A stretch of 64,000 nt of DNA, taken from positions 7,583,001-7,647,000 of the forward strand of contig JANCRA010000033.1 of assembly GCA_024362935.1 (NCBI GenBank). The letters are read 5' to 3'. The DNA comes from Setophaga petechia. Its lineage: Eukaryota; Chordata; Aves; Passeriformes; Parulidae. Made by a program: the position numbers and the translations under genes. How positions within the stretch are numbered: the stretch's first letter is position 1; each line of letters begins with the position of its first letter. A model generated the notes under the pieces. That model worked only from the letters and a program-made list of their open reading frames with translations, did no database searches and had not been told where the DNA came from. Positions 26,177 through 47,197 of this stretch are shown here, piece after piece.

Positions 26177-28984
26177 CGGGACCCCGCTCTCCGAGCATCC
26201 CCGCACCCAGCGCTGCCAAAGTGGAACCCTCGAGGTTTTTAAGAAAAGAAGAGCATTTCCCTCATCCTGACCGACAAAACCTTTGTTTTTTTGTTCATCG
26301 TGACTTATCTGAGGAAAATGAATACAAAAGAAAAGCCGTAATCGATTTTAACACCTTTCTCTCACCTTTTGAGTTCTCACCCAAATACTCGTTCTCATCC
26401 TTACGTCTCTGATGCCAATCACTGCCCTACCTTGCCAGCAAATACCAAAAAAAGGGATTAATTTTAGCTACGCTCATGGTTTCTTTCTTTTTTAACACCA
26501 CAATCACACAAGTCGCGAAGAAAAACACCAGAAACAATTTTTGCTTCAAACTTCAACAGAAATCACCCTGAATCCTCCCCCCAGCCCAGCATTTTTTGTG
26601 GAGCGCATTTCTGCTGTCTGCGGGAAAACCAACAGGAGCGCCTCACAACAGCATCTTATCAAGCTTTATCTCACAGCAGACAAAGCCACTAAGTACAGGC
26701 GTTTGTTGGCCAGCAGCACAAAGATTTCCCGTTATTGGAGCGGTACTTGAGGCTCAGAGGGCACGGCCCGGCGCTCTCACACAAACATGCATAGGGTTTA
26801 ACCCTGCTCTCAACGACCTCATACACATGCAGATGTGCCCTGGCTCCGCTCTGCCATCAGCGCTTACCTCGGCTGGAGGATGGTGCTGGCAAATCCTCAG
26901 CAAGGGGCAGCACCCAGAAAAAAAAGAGTTTCAGGTTTTTATCTGCTGCTCTGCTGGAGCCAACCGGCCCCAAACCCGGCTGGTCCCGCTCAGATCCCCA
27001 AACGCTGCAGCCTGGGTTTCTAGGAACTGGTGCGAGGTCTGGAAAACAGGATCCTCTGCAGAAAGGCCAAACTTTAGCTCCAAGTGATGCCTCTGTCCAC
27101 GTTACAGCTTTGGCTGAGTCACAGGCCGGTTAAAAGCGATACGTTTGAACTTAATAAGCAATAAGGCCTTCAGGTGTGCACGGGTTTGCCTCCTGCACTG
27201 ATGGCTCCAGCGCTGTCCCCACAGGTGTTTCTTGTTAAGGTTGTAAAGAGCCAGAGCCTCATCCCCTGTGCTTCTGGTTTGGAAACGAACACCTTGTTGT
27301 TGTTTGTTTGAATGCCAAGGGTTGGGCAGCTTTGGGTCTCTGCTATCAGCATCTCTGCTGACAGGTTTGGTGGCCACTGCATTTTAGGAACACAAGGACC
27401 CATGTCCAAGCACTGGACAGAGATTTCTGGCAGTTTAGGACCTGCCCTAGAGGTCACTGACACTGGGACCATTTGGCTTCTGAAAACACACATTTTCCTG
27501 GCCTCTCCTGCTCTGAACATCCTCCAGCTTCTCTCATGTTTTCTCTGGATTTCACCACACCTTAACCCTAAATATAGAGCACCATTTTTGGGTAATTAGA
27601 GATTCTTAATTAATTAGAGTTATGGACTTAAAGATTCAAAGCTTGACAAATGAGCTCGGGCAAGAGTTGGAGAAAATTACTGGTCCCAGGTAGCTGCCCT
27701 GGTGCTGGGCTGGAGGTTAATTACTGTTTCTCCAAAATATTTGTGCCTCCATGGCAGCTGCTCCAGCTCTAATCCAGCACCAGCTCAGCTCCAGCTCTGC
27801 TCTCAGCTCTCCAGCAGACCCCACACCTACAGCTGTTCATGGAGTTTGGGGTTTTCTCCTTTCTCCATGGAGTTTATGTGATGCAAAGAGGGAAGGACAG
27901 GATGAAGACCTGGCAAAAGTCCTTTCTGCTTCCAGACAGGATCCCTCCTCCCAGAGAGCTGAAATCAAATATTTTCCTTTCTCTCTCTTTAGCCATGGAG
28001 CTGGCAGAATTTTCAAGCACTTTCTGTCACTAAAGAACTATTTCAATCAATTACAAATAATTGTTTTATTGCAGCAATCAGCTGGAGAACATTATCTTTC
28101 CAACCCTTGGTTTTAACTGCCACTTCCCCCTTGGTTTTATGCTGATTGACCTGGAAATATAAACTCTAAACTCACCTAAAAGATCTCTCCTGTTCTTTGG
28201 TTCATTCTCTGCACTTTCTGCTGCACTCACAAGTATTTGAGTTTTGTGGCACAGAGCAAGTGTCTGTATTATTCCATGCTGTTAATTCTAAATTATGGGC
28301 AAAAAATATTCTGTATGAATATTTAGGAAATGTGTCATGGCACAGTAGTAGCCTGTGAGAAAGGCCTTCACAAGAACCAGTTAAAAAGGGTTGTTTAGCT
28401 GAAAGAGAGGAAAAAGGGAATATTTGTGGGCAGCCCTTACACAACAATGGTGCATGGAAACCAGCTGGAGCATCCCTGAGAGACACAGGAGCATCCAGTG
28501 ACTGCAAAGTGGCATCTGAGACTGGCAATAAACTTATTTCTATAACCCCGTGAAAGTGAAAATGGAAGAGGGAGAAGGCAGCAAATGATACAGGACAGAG
28601 TCTGAAAATCTAAGAAATGCTCCAGGGGAGCCCCTGAGGGATTTTGGCAGAGAGGATCACCCATGGGTGGTGGGACATGAGGCAGAGAAATGTCCTGAGT
28701 GCCACAACTGCTTGGATAACACCCAGATTTCACAAAAACACGTCTGGCTTTGGGAGCAAACTCCCAAATTCATTTCCTGTGGCTCAGCTCCTTCAGTCAC
28801 CATCTCAAATGGACCCTGAAGGCTTTGACACAACTGGCTCCAGGTTTCCCACACAAAACCTCATTATCAATAAACACATCATTCACAGATTTATTTTAGT
28901 GACAGGGAAGTATCTTTGTCCCTAACCTTGTGTTCTCTTTGTGAAGTAACAGTTTGGGAACAAAGTGTGAACAACACCCCATTT
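26177..28984. other. Intergenic, nothing recognised
   Basis: Unique sequence after the GC-rich array. The first 900 bp have somewhat more CpG than their surroundings. No exon with credible splice sites was found. Confidence 0.5.
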
Positions 28985-29085
28985 TTTTTCAAAATAAAAT
29001 AATATAAAATAAAATAAATTAAAACAAAACAAAACAAAACAAAATAAAATAAAATAAAATAAAATAAAATAAAATAAAATAAAAA
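28985..29085. repeat. (AAAAT)n / (AAAAC)n pentanucleotide microsatellite
   Basis: A run of AAAAT units with an internal block of AAAAC units. Confidence 0.9.
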
Positions 29086-31721
29086 TGCAGCTGTTATTGC
29101 AGCCAAAGTCAGCCCAAACCCCTGTCAGGAGGGAGGCTCCAAACCATAATTAGGCCAAAGTATCTACAAGGATGTACATAAACACTCCATACAGGAAAAG
29201 AACAGAGAAAAATGGGCTGCAACAAAGCACAGCCAGCTACCACAGCAAGGCAGACTCATTTCAAGCTGCATTTCTGGGTTTATTCATATTGCAAAATTCT
29301 GAAGGGACGGGCAGCAGGGCTGCAGCCAAGAGTCAGGGAGAAACAATAAATAACAGTGAAATAAGTGGAGGGCAAATTAAAACTGAGTCAAGAATAAAGT
29401 GAACCGAAATCAGTTTCTAAATTAAGACAAAAGTTCTATTTTTATTTAATATTTTACTGGTTTCTCATCATTATTTCTCTCTGAAGCTGCAAACACCAGG
29501 GAAAAAATTTCTTTTAAAGCTGAAAGGAGCAATGCCATGAAGTCCCAGTTTGATGAGGTGGACTCGTGGCTAATTAATTAATTGCAAAGTCAGGTTTGTA
29601 ATTAATGCTGTGTGGCAATCAGGGCTCTCTCAGGTGGCCAAGGCCATGCCCTGGGTGCCACAGGGGGACAGAAGGAAGGAAGGGAGCAGCTCCATGGATC
29701 CACCTGGGATCAACATCCTGGTGCCCAACTGCTGCTGCCACCCAGGCCAGAGATGGATGAAATATTTTTTTTTTCCAGCAATTTTTTACTGAGTAACATA
29801 AATTCTATTATTTTGTGGTTCTGTATCAAATTTTTGTAGGAGGGCAGGGCTTTAATAATTTTTACTTATAAACTCCTGATAGTTTAAAGCTTTTCCTCCA
29901 CATTATGACCAAACCTCTTCTTTTAATGGGAGATGGGCAAAGATTGGACAGAGCGATTTGAATGGTCCATTTTCAAAGGAAAATGAAAAATGGAACTTCT
30001 GAAGAACCTTACACTGAAACTTCTTTATCTTTTAGCCAGCTCAGGAATGATCAGTGTAAAAAATAAAATCATGGGATTTTGAGGATCAGGAGGAAGCATG
30101 TGCCTTCTTGAGTGCACATATTCCTTAAGATTAATAACTTTGGGTGAGACAAGTTAAAATGTCCTTTCCAGGGGATGGAACAGAAGACATTGGTGCTGTT
30201 TCATGGGGCTGGCACAGCTCAGAAGGTGGTTGAGCTTCAAAAGAATATCCCAGCTGAAATACAGAGTAAAGAAAAGCTCTAAGGTAATGGAAACTCCACA
30301 TTTCCAGTGTGCCACACATATGAATAGAACCCGAGTCAGTACATTAGACAATTGACTGGCTTTGCTTGAATGCACGCAGGAATAAATGGAAACATCCTTA
30401 TTTCCTATCCCAAGGGGCAATTATTTCACTGCCTGGTTTTGTGCATTAATAAAAAAATAAAAATAAAAAAAAGCAAGCAAGATTCCATTGTCTGGTAGCT
30501 CAAATATCTTCCTATATATGCTGGGTAAGCAGCCCAGCAGCAGAAAGAGGAAAAAAAAGGCACAGAACTGTGGCATTGCATTCTCTAAACAAACTCTCAC
30601 CGTAGCCGGCAGATTTCTGTGTATAAATATACAAAACCCATAAAAATACCCTTCAGGAGGGCAGCTTGTTTGTGTTTTTCAGAAGTTCTGTTAGTCATCA
30701 TGTGTCCTGGCTGTGCCTGTGCCTACAGATGGTCCAAAATGCTCATTTCTGAAATGCTACAATGAGTCTAACAAATGCAAAGGCTGGAATTTCACACCTC
30801 TTTAGGAGAGAAGGGGACTGGATTGCAACTCCAACCCAGCTTTTCCTCCCGGTTCAGCACTGACAGGCATTCCTGGCTTTGGGTTTCCCTCTCCTTTCTT
30901 CCCCCTGCACACCTCCAGTGGTTTTCCTTTATCCTTGAAAGGGAAAATGAGAAGATAAAAACGGTTTTTAAGCAAGGTGTTCAGAAATGGCACATTTTGC
31001 CTGTTTTACACAGCTCTGGAAGAAGCAGGGCCATGCTGTGACCTGGGTTCTCACTGGGCAGCCCAGTGCCACCTTCCTCAAGGGCTGAGCAGCTCTTGCA
31101 GGGCCAAGGACACACACTGAAGCCCAAATTTAGGTTCCTTTTTCAGAAAGCACTGGAAAAACAAGCTAAATTTCTCTTCAGGAAGGTTTGTTCAGCTATT
31201 TTACATCTGAGACACTGAAAATTCCAGCTCCTGCCTCACTCCTATGGCACAAAGCACTTTGAGGACTTCCTGCAAAACCTAAACTTCCTCAAATCAGTAA
31301 AATTCGGCCAAAACCGGATGGGAGAGCTCTCAAATCCCACACCCCAGGTTTTTGTGAATATTTGGAGACAGATTATTGCAATACAGGCAGACTGAGCAGG
31401 AGACAGAGCTGGTGGGATTGGTTTTTATTGAGAGGCAGCCTCGCAGGGTTTGTGCTCGAGCTGCCTGGTTAAGCAGGCAAGATCATGACATCTCAGGAAG
31501 GGAGGAAAAAAAAAAAGAAAAAGATTCTTGGAGATACATAACGTGTTTAATTGAAACCATTAGTTTTACTGGCAAACAGCTTCATCTTTCTGTTCTGTTA
31601 ATCCGAACAAAGTGCTGCAATTATGACTCAATACATAATGTCCTCTAGTGCTACTCATGTGCCCCACATTCCCCCAGCAGAGAAAGAAAACAGAGCTGCT
31701 CTCAGTTAACAAAACATTCCA
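29086..31721. other. Intergenic, just downstream of the TFAP2C 3' end
   Basis: AT-rich unique sequence with short A-runs near 30450-30470. 31360-31640 is unrepeated and could hold a 3' regulatory element. No gene was recognised. Confidence 0.5.
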
Positions 31722-31740
31722 TGCTTCTAGCCAGAATACT

Positions 31741-31746
31741 TTTATT
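31741..31746 (-). promoter_or_regulatory. TFAP2C: Candidate distal poly(A) signal AATAAA
   Basis: A canonical AATAAA hexamer on the minus strand, 1.43 kb past the stop codon. Earlier hexamers at 33014-33019 and 32688-32693 could give shorter 3' UTR forms. Confidence 0.5.
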
Positions 31747-32117
31747 ATATGGTTATCATATACATCAGAATTATAGTGGGAACATTTACAAATATGTGAA
31801 GATAGCTCAGAACCTCCGTTATTCACATACACACTAACTCACACACTCGGATTTTTTTTTTTTTTTGCATGTCTACTCAGTTATCAGGTGAATGATGCAC
31901 AAAATTATTGCTTTGTGAACAAACACCTCAGATTAAATCTAATCTTCAGTGGCAAGAATCGAGATTAAAAAAAAAAAAAAAAAGTCTTAAATACCCTGTA
32001 TAACATACCTGTGCATAAACCTAAAGATATGTTTAGCTTACCCATTACCTTTGAAATACTTACCAAAATTAAAATTTGAAACCCATTTATAAAAAAAAGT
32101 ATTAAAAAGTTCACCAT

Positions 32118-32160
32118 TATTTACAAATCCGATTAAATTACACATAAATAAATATTTACA
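32118..32160 (-). promoter_or_regulatory. Two Pumilio-type motifs with an overlapping AU-rich element
   Basis: On the minus (mRNA) strand TGTAAATA, a match to the Pumilio consensus UGUANAUA, occurs at 32118-32125 and again at 32153-32160. The second copy runs into ATTTATTTA, an AU-rich instability element. The motifs are read directly; that they regulate TFAP2C mRNA is an inference. Confidence 0.4.
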
Positions 32161-32678
32161 TTCAACACACTGCTTCCCTTAATACACATAAAGCCTCCCT
32201 GGAAGTATTTTTTGGCCTTAGTAGGCAAAAAAAAAAGTTTTAAAAAAAAAGTTATGTGCCTATTCTTTCAAGTTTCCCCCCCAAATTTAAAAACAAGACA
32301 ATATAAATATGTGAATAAAGCTGCAATATCCTTAGACACAGAAAGTGAATTTTCTAAAAGTATTTCCATTTTGAACTAGTCCTCTTTAAAAAAATATCAA
32401 GATAATATAAACTGCAGCCAACATTGCTGCAGTTTTTAAAAGCCTGAATATTTCTGTAAAAAATTAGCATGTCAAATGCCATCTGAAGTCTAGTAGGATT
32501 TTAGTACTCTTATGTTAATCTGAAAATAAAGGAAAAAAAAAAAACCAAAGTAAAAGAGAACAAAAAAAAAATACAAAGAAACTAAACGGATTTAAAAAAA
32601 CAACCCCACAGAATAATCTTACTATTTTCAGGTGTTTATAAAAAAATTTTAATGTACATAAATCTCTATACCACTGCT

Positions 32679-32686
32679 TAATACTG
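32679..32686 (-). promoter_or_regulatory. miR-200b/c/429-type 8-mer seed match
   Basis: The mRNA strand reads CAGTATTA, the 8-mer complement of the miR-200b/c/429 seed. It lies about 490 nt after the stop codon and next to the mid-UTR AATAAA. Single seed matches arise by chance, so function is uncertain. Confidence 0.3.
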
Positions 32687-33171
32687 TTTTATTGTTACTG
32701 TTGCGTTTCGAGAGAATGAACCCCTGAAATTGTATCAGAGAGCAGAACAGGCTTCCAACTAAAATCTGTCTCTTAAAAACTACACAAGAAGCTGGTCAGC
32801 CACGAGATACTGAGATGTGGAAAAAGGAATCTAAATAAATCTCTGTGGATAATTCCATCAACCCCCCCTTTATAGCACCACTGTAACAGCAAAGGATTCA
32901 ATACATTGTCCCGAGTACTTATCTCCAGGTAATTGCTCCACACAACGGGGATACTGCAGCTTTTAGCAACACTTGTCCCACGGATCCAGCAGGAGTGAAG
33001 ATCCTGAATGATTTTTATTTTCCTCCCCTTTTTCCCCTTGTTTCTTTAAAAAAAAAAAAAAAAAAAAAAAAGGAAAAAAAAATAAAATAAAACCACCCAA
33101 ATCTCTACGTTCCCCCTGGCAAGAAGATGAGAGTCTGTGTAGGAGAGGAAGGGCAGAGTCTGGTTTTCCTT

Positions 33172-41718
<8,547 letters not shown>

Positions 41719-42340
41719 GGCGTCCAGCGTCCGGACCAGGTGCGCGGTGCCGCCAACAGAACAGCTCGGCCCCCGCCACGGGCGGTAAATCCACGCCGGC
41801 GCTGGGCAAGAGCAGCGGCCCCCCGGACGGAGCTCAGTTGGCAGGCATGAAGGCAGCTGACGGACTAACCCTCCGCGCTTGTGGTCACTCGGGGTTTTTT
41901 TCCCTGCCCAGACGCCCTTAATGGCAATAGGATTATCCTAACTCCTCCCCAGGGATGGCTCGGGCGCCGCGGCCGCCAGCCACTCAGGAGGGAGCGCGCA
42001 GCCCCAAGCCACTCCTTCCGCGGCCGCGGAGGGCGGGCGGGCGGGCAGCGCGGAGCCCGGGCCCCTCCGCCGCCCCTCCTCGGGGTGCGGGGCCGGGGGC
42101 GCTGCCCCGCGGGGAGGGCCGGGGGCACAGCGTGGGCACCCCGGGATGGCAGCGGCTCCCCCGCGCTGCGCGGGTTTGGGGATCACGGCCGGGCGTTCCC
42201 CGCTCCTCCACGCGTGGATGGGGCTCTGCTGAACCCCGCAGTGCGCCGCCCCCACGGCCGGCGGGGTTTTTTTTTGGGTGAAATAAACTCGGGAAAAGTC
42301 CTCGCAGCGAAAGCGAGAAAGTCCGAGCGCAGCCGGGGTT

Positions 42341-43480
42341 TCATTTGCATAATTGTCAAGAGTTTGAATTACTGATTACAACTTGTAAGCTACCAATGTT
42401 TAAGGTATAATTTACTTAATGATCCGACAACATTATTGCAGTGGTGTCGAACCCCCGGTAGGTAAAGCAGCCCTGATTCAGCGTCCCCGATCCGGGGCTC
42501 CGTGAATTGTGCGACTGGTTCCTCGCATCGGCTTCTTTTTATTTCAATTTTTTTTTTTTTTTTTACTTTTTTTTTCTTTTTTTAACGAAAATCCCGTCTG
42601 TCTAATCTTTTCGCTCAAACTCGGGGCTGGGGAAGCAGGTGGGAGGTGAGACAGGCATTTTCGGACGCCGTGAGCACACTTTCATCTAAGCTTAGAAAAT
42701 ACTTCCCTGCCAAATTGCTACCTTTCTGCAGGCATTTGATCTATGCAGTTATGTGTGTCAGACAAAATGAACATCGTTTTCAAAAGCAACGACTTCTCCC
42801 AGTGTTTTAAGGTGCATCCGGATCGCTGCTCATTTACATGAGAGGAGCAAGTGTTTGTTTATTGTGGCAGAGACAAAAGCTGACCCTGGGCAGTGCTGGC
42901 TGCGGAGATCTCGGCTATCAGTGCCGGGGACGAGCCGCCCGAGAGCTGCTATTAAAGGCCCGAGATAGACCCACGTCTCCAGATTTAACCAGCTCACACT
43001 TCACTCACTTTCCCCCCCTTAAAGATCAGGGAAGAAAAATAACAAGAGTGTTAATTAAAATTTTAAAAAAATCCAAACACGATAAACCCCTCCATCAGAC
43101 TAAATGAATGATCTAAAAATAAACCCGAGGAGAACGGGGGTGCTGGAAGTAACTGTTGGAGGTGTTATCTGCCTTATCTACCGCGCAGGTGCTGATTTGC
43201 AGCAGTTGCATTAAGTCCGTCATCATCAGCGACTCCACATTATCATTTTTGGTGGAGTCTCTATTTATTTTTATTTTTTTTAACGACGGTGTTTTTCTTC
43301 CAGGGATGTTTCTTTGAAATGCAGTTCGCGACGATTATTAGCGAGTGTGCTTGCGCTGCTCCTGGCGTCATTAAGACTAGGAATCTAAATAATAAAATAC
43401 AGGGGGAGCTTGAAGTTCATTTGTATTAAAGGGACAAGATGGATTTAGGAAGAAACGAGGAAGGGAACCGTCGAGCTTCC
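42341..43480. other. AT-rich unique upstream block, candidate enhancer
   Basis: Single-copy, largely AT-rich sequence lies between the promoter CpG island and the next CpG-rich block. It contains TAAT cores, TTATCT-type GATA sites near 43160-43180, a poly-T tract at about 42547-42580, and a small stem (GACTCCAC/GTGGAGTC) at 43231-43259. No coding exon was recognised. Enhancer function is inferred from position and texture only. Confidence 0.3.
42343..42350 (+). promoter_or_regulatory. Octamer motif ATTTGCAT upstream of TFAP2C
   Basis: A perfect POU/octamer element sits about 630 bp upstream of the start codon, just where the CpG island gives way to AT-rich sequence. POU-factor control would fit TFAP2C's known role in early embryo and germ cells, but this is inferred from one motif. 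Confidence 0.35.
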
Positions 43481-43859
43481 CTGGTTAGGGATCAGCTCTT
43501 CTTCCTTCCAAAGGAGAATTGTAACAACTTTGGTTATTTTTATTATAACCTCAGAAGCCAGATTTTGTTTCTGCTCAGAAATGTCACACTGAGAAAGGAG
43601 CACGATTTTATCATTCCTTGGGATTGTCAGTGCCTGAACACCTTCGTTTTGGTGGCCAAAATCACGAAGATGAATTCGCGTTATTTATTGTGTATCTAAG
43701 AATAATATTTCTAAATAGAAGTGTGGAAAAGGATGAGGGACGTATAAGAAATTACCTAAACAAGGCGACCGAAATAAACACTTGGTTTCCTAAACAGAAG
43801 CCAAGAGAGCAGAGAGGAGGCTGAACACGACCGAGTTTGAGAGAAACTTTCCCGTACAC

Positions 43860-45340
43860 CCACTTGCTCCTCATTCTGTGCTCGCAGCCGCTGCCAGGGG
43901 CCGGCGCGGGGTCCGGGACCCGCGGGGAGCACGAGGAGAAGAGAATGGGAGGAAAAAGAAGGGAAGGAAGGCAGGGAGCGAAGGGAAGGCAGGGCAGGAG
44001 CGGGCACTGCCCGTGCCCTCCACCGGGTGCCCGGCAGGTGATGGATGCGGGCCCTGCCCGGGTGTTGCTGCCCAGGGATGCTGCGGTGCGGGCACACGGC
44101 AGCTCGGCTGCTCCGCTGCTCTCCGCGGGCTCGGGGAGGGATAACGCCCTTGGAGCCGCTCCCTCTGGGCACGGTGGCGTTCCCGGCACGGTGATATTCC
44201 CGGCACGGTGCCGTGCACGGTGCCGTTCCGCCTCGCTCGAAGCCCGGGTCGGTCCCCGCGGAGCTCAGCCGCAGCCGCAGCCGCGCCCGGACGAACGCTC
44301 CGCTCCCGGCGCACTCCGGGGATGCGCAGGCAGCCGGGGCCGCTGCACGGACACCGAACCGCCCCGGACACGCCTCTGAGACTGGGGCTGAGCACGGTCC
44401 GACCAGCAGCCGGGCAGGGAGGTGGGTGCTGGCAGGTGGCGGCTTTTATTTACTTATTAAAAAGCAATAATAAATAAGTATTTTAAAACTAGTGCTCTTA
44501 GTTCGGGGATATCCCCTGATTCCGGGCAGAAGAGGTGCCTTGCTGCGTGGGGGATTAGTTCCCTTTTTGACGAGGCTGCAGTTTCCCGTGGGGAGCACGA
44601 AGTACCCCCGGGCGTGAACACGCTTCGGGAGGGGAGCCAGAGCCCACTGCTGCGCCTCTGTCACACGCTGTAGTTTTCCTATTTGGCAGCAATTAAAAGA
44701 GAGCGTGGGGATGCTAATTAGTTACATCCTTCTTCCTCTGAAAAAATTATTTAAACACACACATATCTGTATTGTTAATGAGGCTGCAGCAACCTGTCCG
44801 GATTGTCGCCTGGGCTCCTGCGGAGCTGCACAAAGGTAGCGCCTGCCCCGCGGCCCCGGGACGCTCCGCGGGGAGGGGCGCAGAACGAGCGGGGTGTCCC
44901 CCCGGAGGGACCCCCGCCCGCAGCCCAGGGGGGCTCAGGGGGTCCCCGGGACCGGGGCCGCGGTACGAACGTGCCAGGGGATGCTCCGCAGCACAGCCAT
45001 GCCCAGCGGAGGGGCGCGGAGGGAGCATCCCCACCTCACCCCTCCTGCTGCGCTCCCCCTCCCCAACCCAGGCGCCGAGCCCCAGCCCTCGCGGATCGCA
45101 CCGCCGCGGCACAGCCCGCAAGTTTTCAGGCTTTTTCCCCCCGCTGTTCCGCCGTTTCTCCTCCCTTCAGGGCCCCGGGGGATGCGGGGGGCGGTGTCTG
45201 TGCATCCCTGGAATCCCTGCCTGGCGGGAGCCTTTCCTGGCCCTCGCCGTGCCCCCCCCGGCAGGGCAGCGGCCGCAGAGCCCCGGGCAGCTCCCCCGAG
45301 GCTCCCGCAGCCCGGCAAGGGCAGCCCGGGGGCTCCGGGC
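43860..45340. other. Two CpG-rich blocks upstream of TFAP2C
   Basis: 43860-44440 and 44790-45340 are GC- and CpG-rich, separated by about 350 bp of AT-richer DNA that includes AATTAAAAGA- and TTATTTAAA-like sequence. Long open frames exist on both strands, but none shows a recognisable protein, codon bias or splice pattern. They may be distal CpG islands (alternative promoter, noncoding-RNA promoter or enhancer). Confidence 0.5.
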
Positions 45341-45361
45341 ACCTGCCCCGCTGCCAGGTGT

Positions 45362-45495
45362 GCCCAAGGCCAGGCTGGACCGGGCTCGGAGCGACCTGGG
45401 CTGGTGGGAGGCGTCCCTGCCCAGGGCAGGGGGCTGGAGCTGCCTCGTCTTTAAGGTCCCTCCCAGACCAAACCATTCTGTGATTCTGTGACTCT
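45362..45495 (+). mobile_element. CR1 LINE 3' fragment
   Basis: The sequence matches the 3' end of bird CR1 in sense orientation: a GGCCAGGCTGGACCGGGCTC-like start, then TTTAAGGTCCCTCCCAGACC, then the terminal repeats ATTCTGTGATTCTGTG at 45475-45490. It is severely 5'-truncated, as most CR1 copies are, and has no coding capacity. Confidence 0.9.
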
Positions 45496-47070
45496 ACACC
45501 GGTGTGGGAGGTGCGGTTTGCACCATCAGGGCTGTGAGTGGGCTGGGCCCCCCAAAAGTGAAGGTGATGGGGAGTGGAGAGGGGCTGCACTGCAGGAATG
45601 AATCCCTCCAGCCTCAGCTTCCAGCCCTCACCTCTGCAGGAAGTGAGAAGTGCCCACACTTTCTTCATTTTCCCCCAACCTATTAATTTGCTTAATAAAC
45701 ACCATCCCAGCTATGTTTTCTTCCTGCTCCTTCCCTCTGGAGCTGGAGGAGCAGAGTCCCCTGGCCATGGTGTGCCCTGAGCCTGCAGCACAGAGGATGT
45801 TCAGCAATTCCTGGGCAGCAGTGACAGGCTTTGGCAGCAGGCACTTTTGGGCCCTGGGTGAGATGCTCCCTGGCATGTGGCAGAGGCTCAGCAGGGATGT
45901 GCAGCTGCCTGGGGCTCCTGCAGAGGAGTTTCTCTGGTTTTGTGCACGAGAAGTTCTGTCAGGCTGGATGGTTTGAGGCAGGAGATGGATACCTGGGAGA
46001 GAGAGAGTTCACAGGAGCCTGCCTGCAGCCACAGCAGGGACAGGGCACAGGGACACCCAGATTCCAGCCCGGGCCTGTCCCTGAGGCAGGGCATGACCAC
46101 AAACGTGACAGCAGCTGCATTTACCCTGCTCTACTCATTCATAAAACAAGGATGACAATCCCAGCAGTGGCCAGAGCTGGATTCAGCTCTGGTGGAAGCA
46201 GGAGAGGAGTGGGAGCTGTGGTCCCTGATCCCATCTCTGCCCAAAGCTGCCTCCTCAGGGCTCTGACATTTTGCCTGCAGTGGAATGATCCTTCCAGGCT
46301 GGAGAGATGCTCTGATTTTTTAAAATTCCCTCCTTTTTATGTCCATCAGGAGCTGTTAGCCAGTGTTGCTGGACTGTGTGTAACAATCCAGCTCCCCCTT
46401 GAAGGGAACAGGCTCAAAATAAAAGATCAAAAACCCCAAACAGCCAAAATACCACAATGCCAAAAGTGAAATCAGGATTCATATTTTCCTGTGAGTAAAA
46501 ACATAAACAGGCTCTCGGCTCAAAGGACACAATTCACATTATAAAAATTCATATTGTAAAAATATAATAATATAATCCTGGGTGCAAATTTGGATTGTTA
46601 GGGGAGCTGGGTGTCCAGAGAGCTGGGATTAGCAATGCTGGGAGCCTTGGGGAGCAGCTGAGGGAAAGAAGCCTTGGGGGATGTGAGAAGAGCTGCTCTG
46701 GGACACGGGGAGCTGTGCCTTGGAATGAGAGGGAATTTGGAGGGCAGGGAAGGTGGTTCTTACACTGAGAGCAGCACTGGGTGAGATGGATGGTGCCTTT
46801 GAGAGCCAGCCCTGATGCTGAGACAGGAACCAGGTCACCACTTCCTTGTGGTGCTGCATTAGAATGGAAAACACTCACAGCAGTGAAACAAAACCAGCTC
46901 AGCCCAAGGGATGCAAATCCAGCGGCAGACACGGCTCCAAGCAGGTCAGGCTGCACCCATGCAAATGCTGGGGGAGCCCAGAGCTCAGCCAGGAGGGTCA
47001 CAGGGGGGCTCTGGGTGACCCCAGCCCAGCCCAGGCTCTGGGCACTGCTGGAGCCTGGCACAGAGCCCCT

Positions 47071-47197
47071 GGGATGGGATGGGATGGGATGGATGGATGG
47101 ATGGATGGATGGATGGATGGGATATGGGGATGGGATGGGATATGGGGATGGGATGGGATGGGATGGGATGGGATGGGATGGGATAGATGGATGGATG
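47071..47197. repeat. (GGGAT)n / (GGAT)n microsatellite
   Basis: GGGAT units pass into GGAT units, then GATATGGGGAT and GGGAT again. The Ile/Pro/Ser- or Asp/Gly/Trp-rich open frames across it are artefacts. Confidence 0.9.

Larger units (their letters stand above)
31722..33171 (-). other. TFAP2C: TFAP2C 3' untranslated region (predicted)
   Basis: This AT-rich stretch directly follows the stop codon and holds no other gene. On the minus strand, AATAAA occurs at 33014-33019, 32688-32693 and 31741-31746. The last is my preferred main signal because it gives a UTR of about 1.45 kb, close to the mammalian length I recall, with cleavage expected near 31722. Long A/T tracts occur at 31851-31866, 31967-31983 and 33047-33090. 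The end point is inferred; RNA 3'-end data would fix it. Confidence 0.6.

Noticed and set aside
44772..45491. Several 130-240-codon open frames on both strands
   Set aside because: They fall in CpG-rich DNA where stops are rare and overlap each other on both strands. One runs into a CR1 fragment, and none resembles a known protein.
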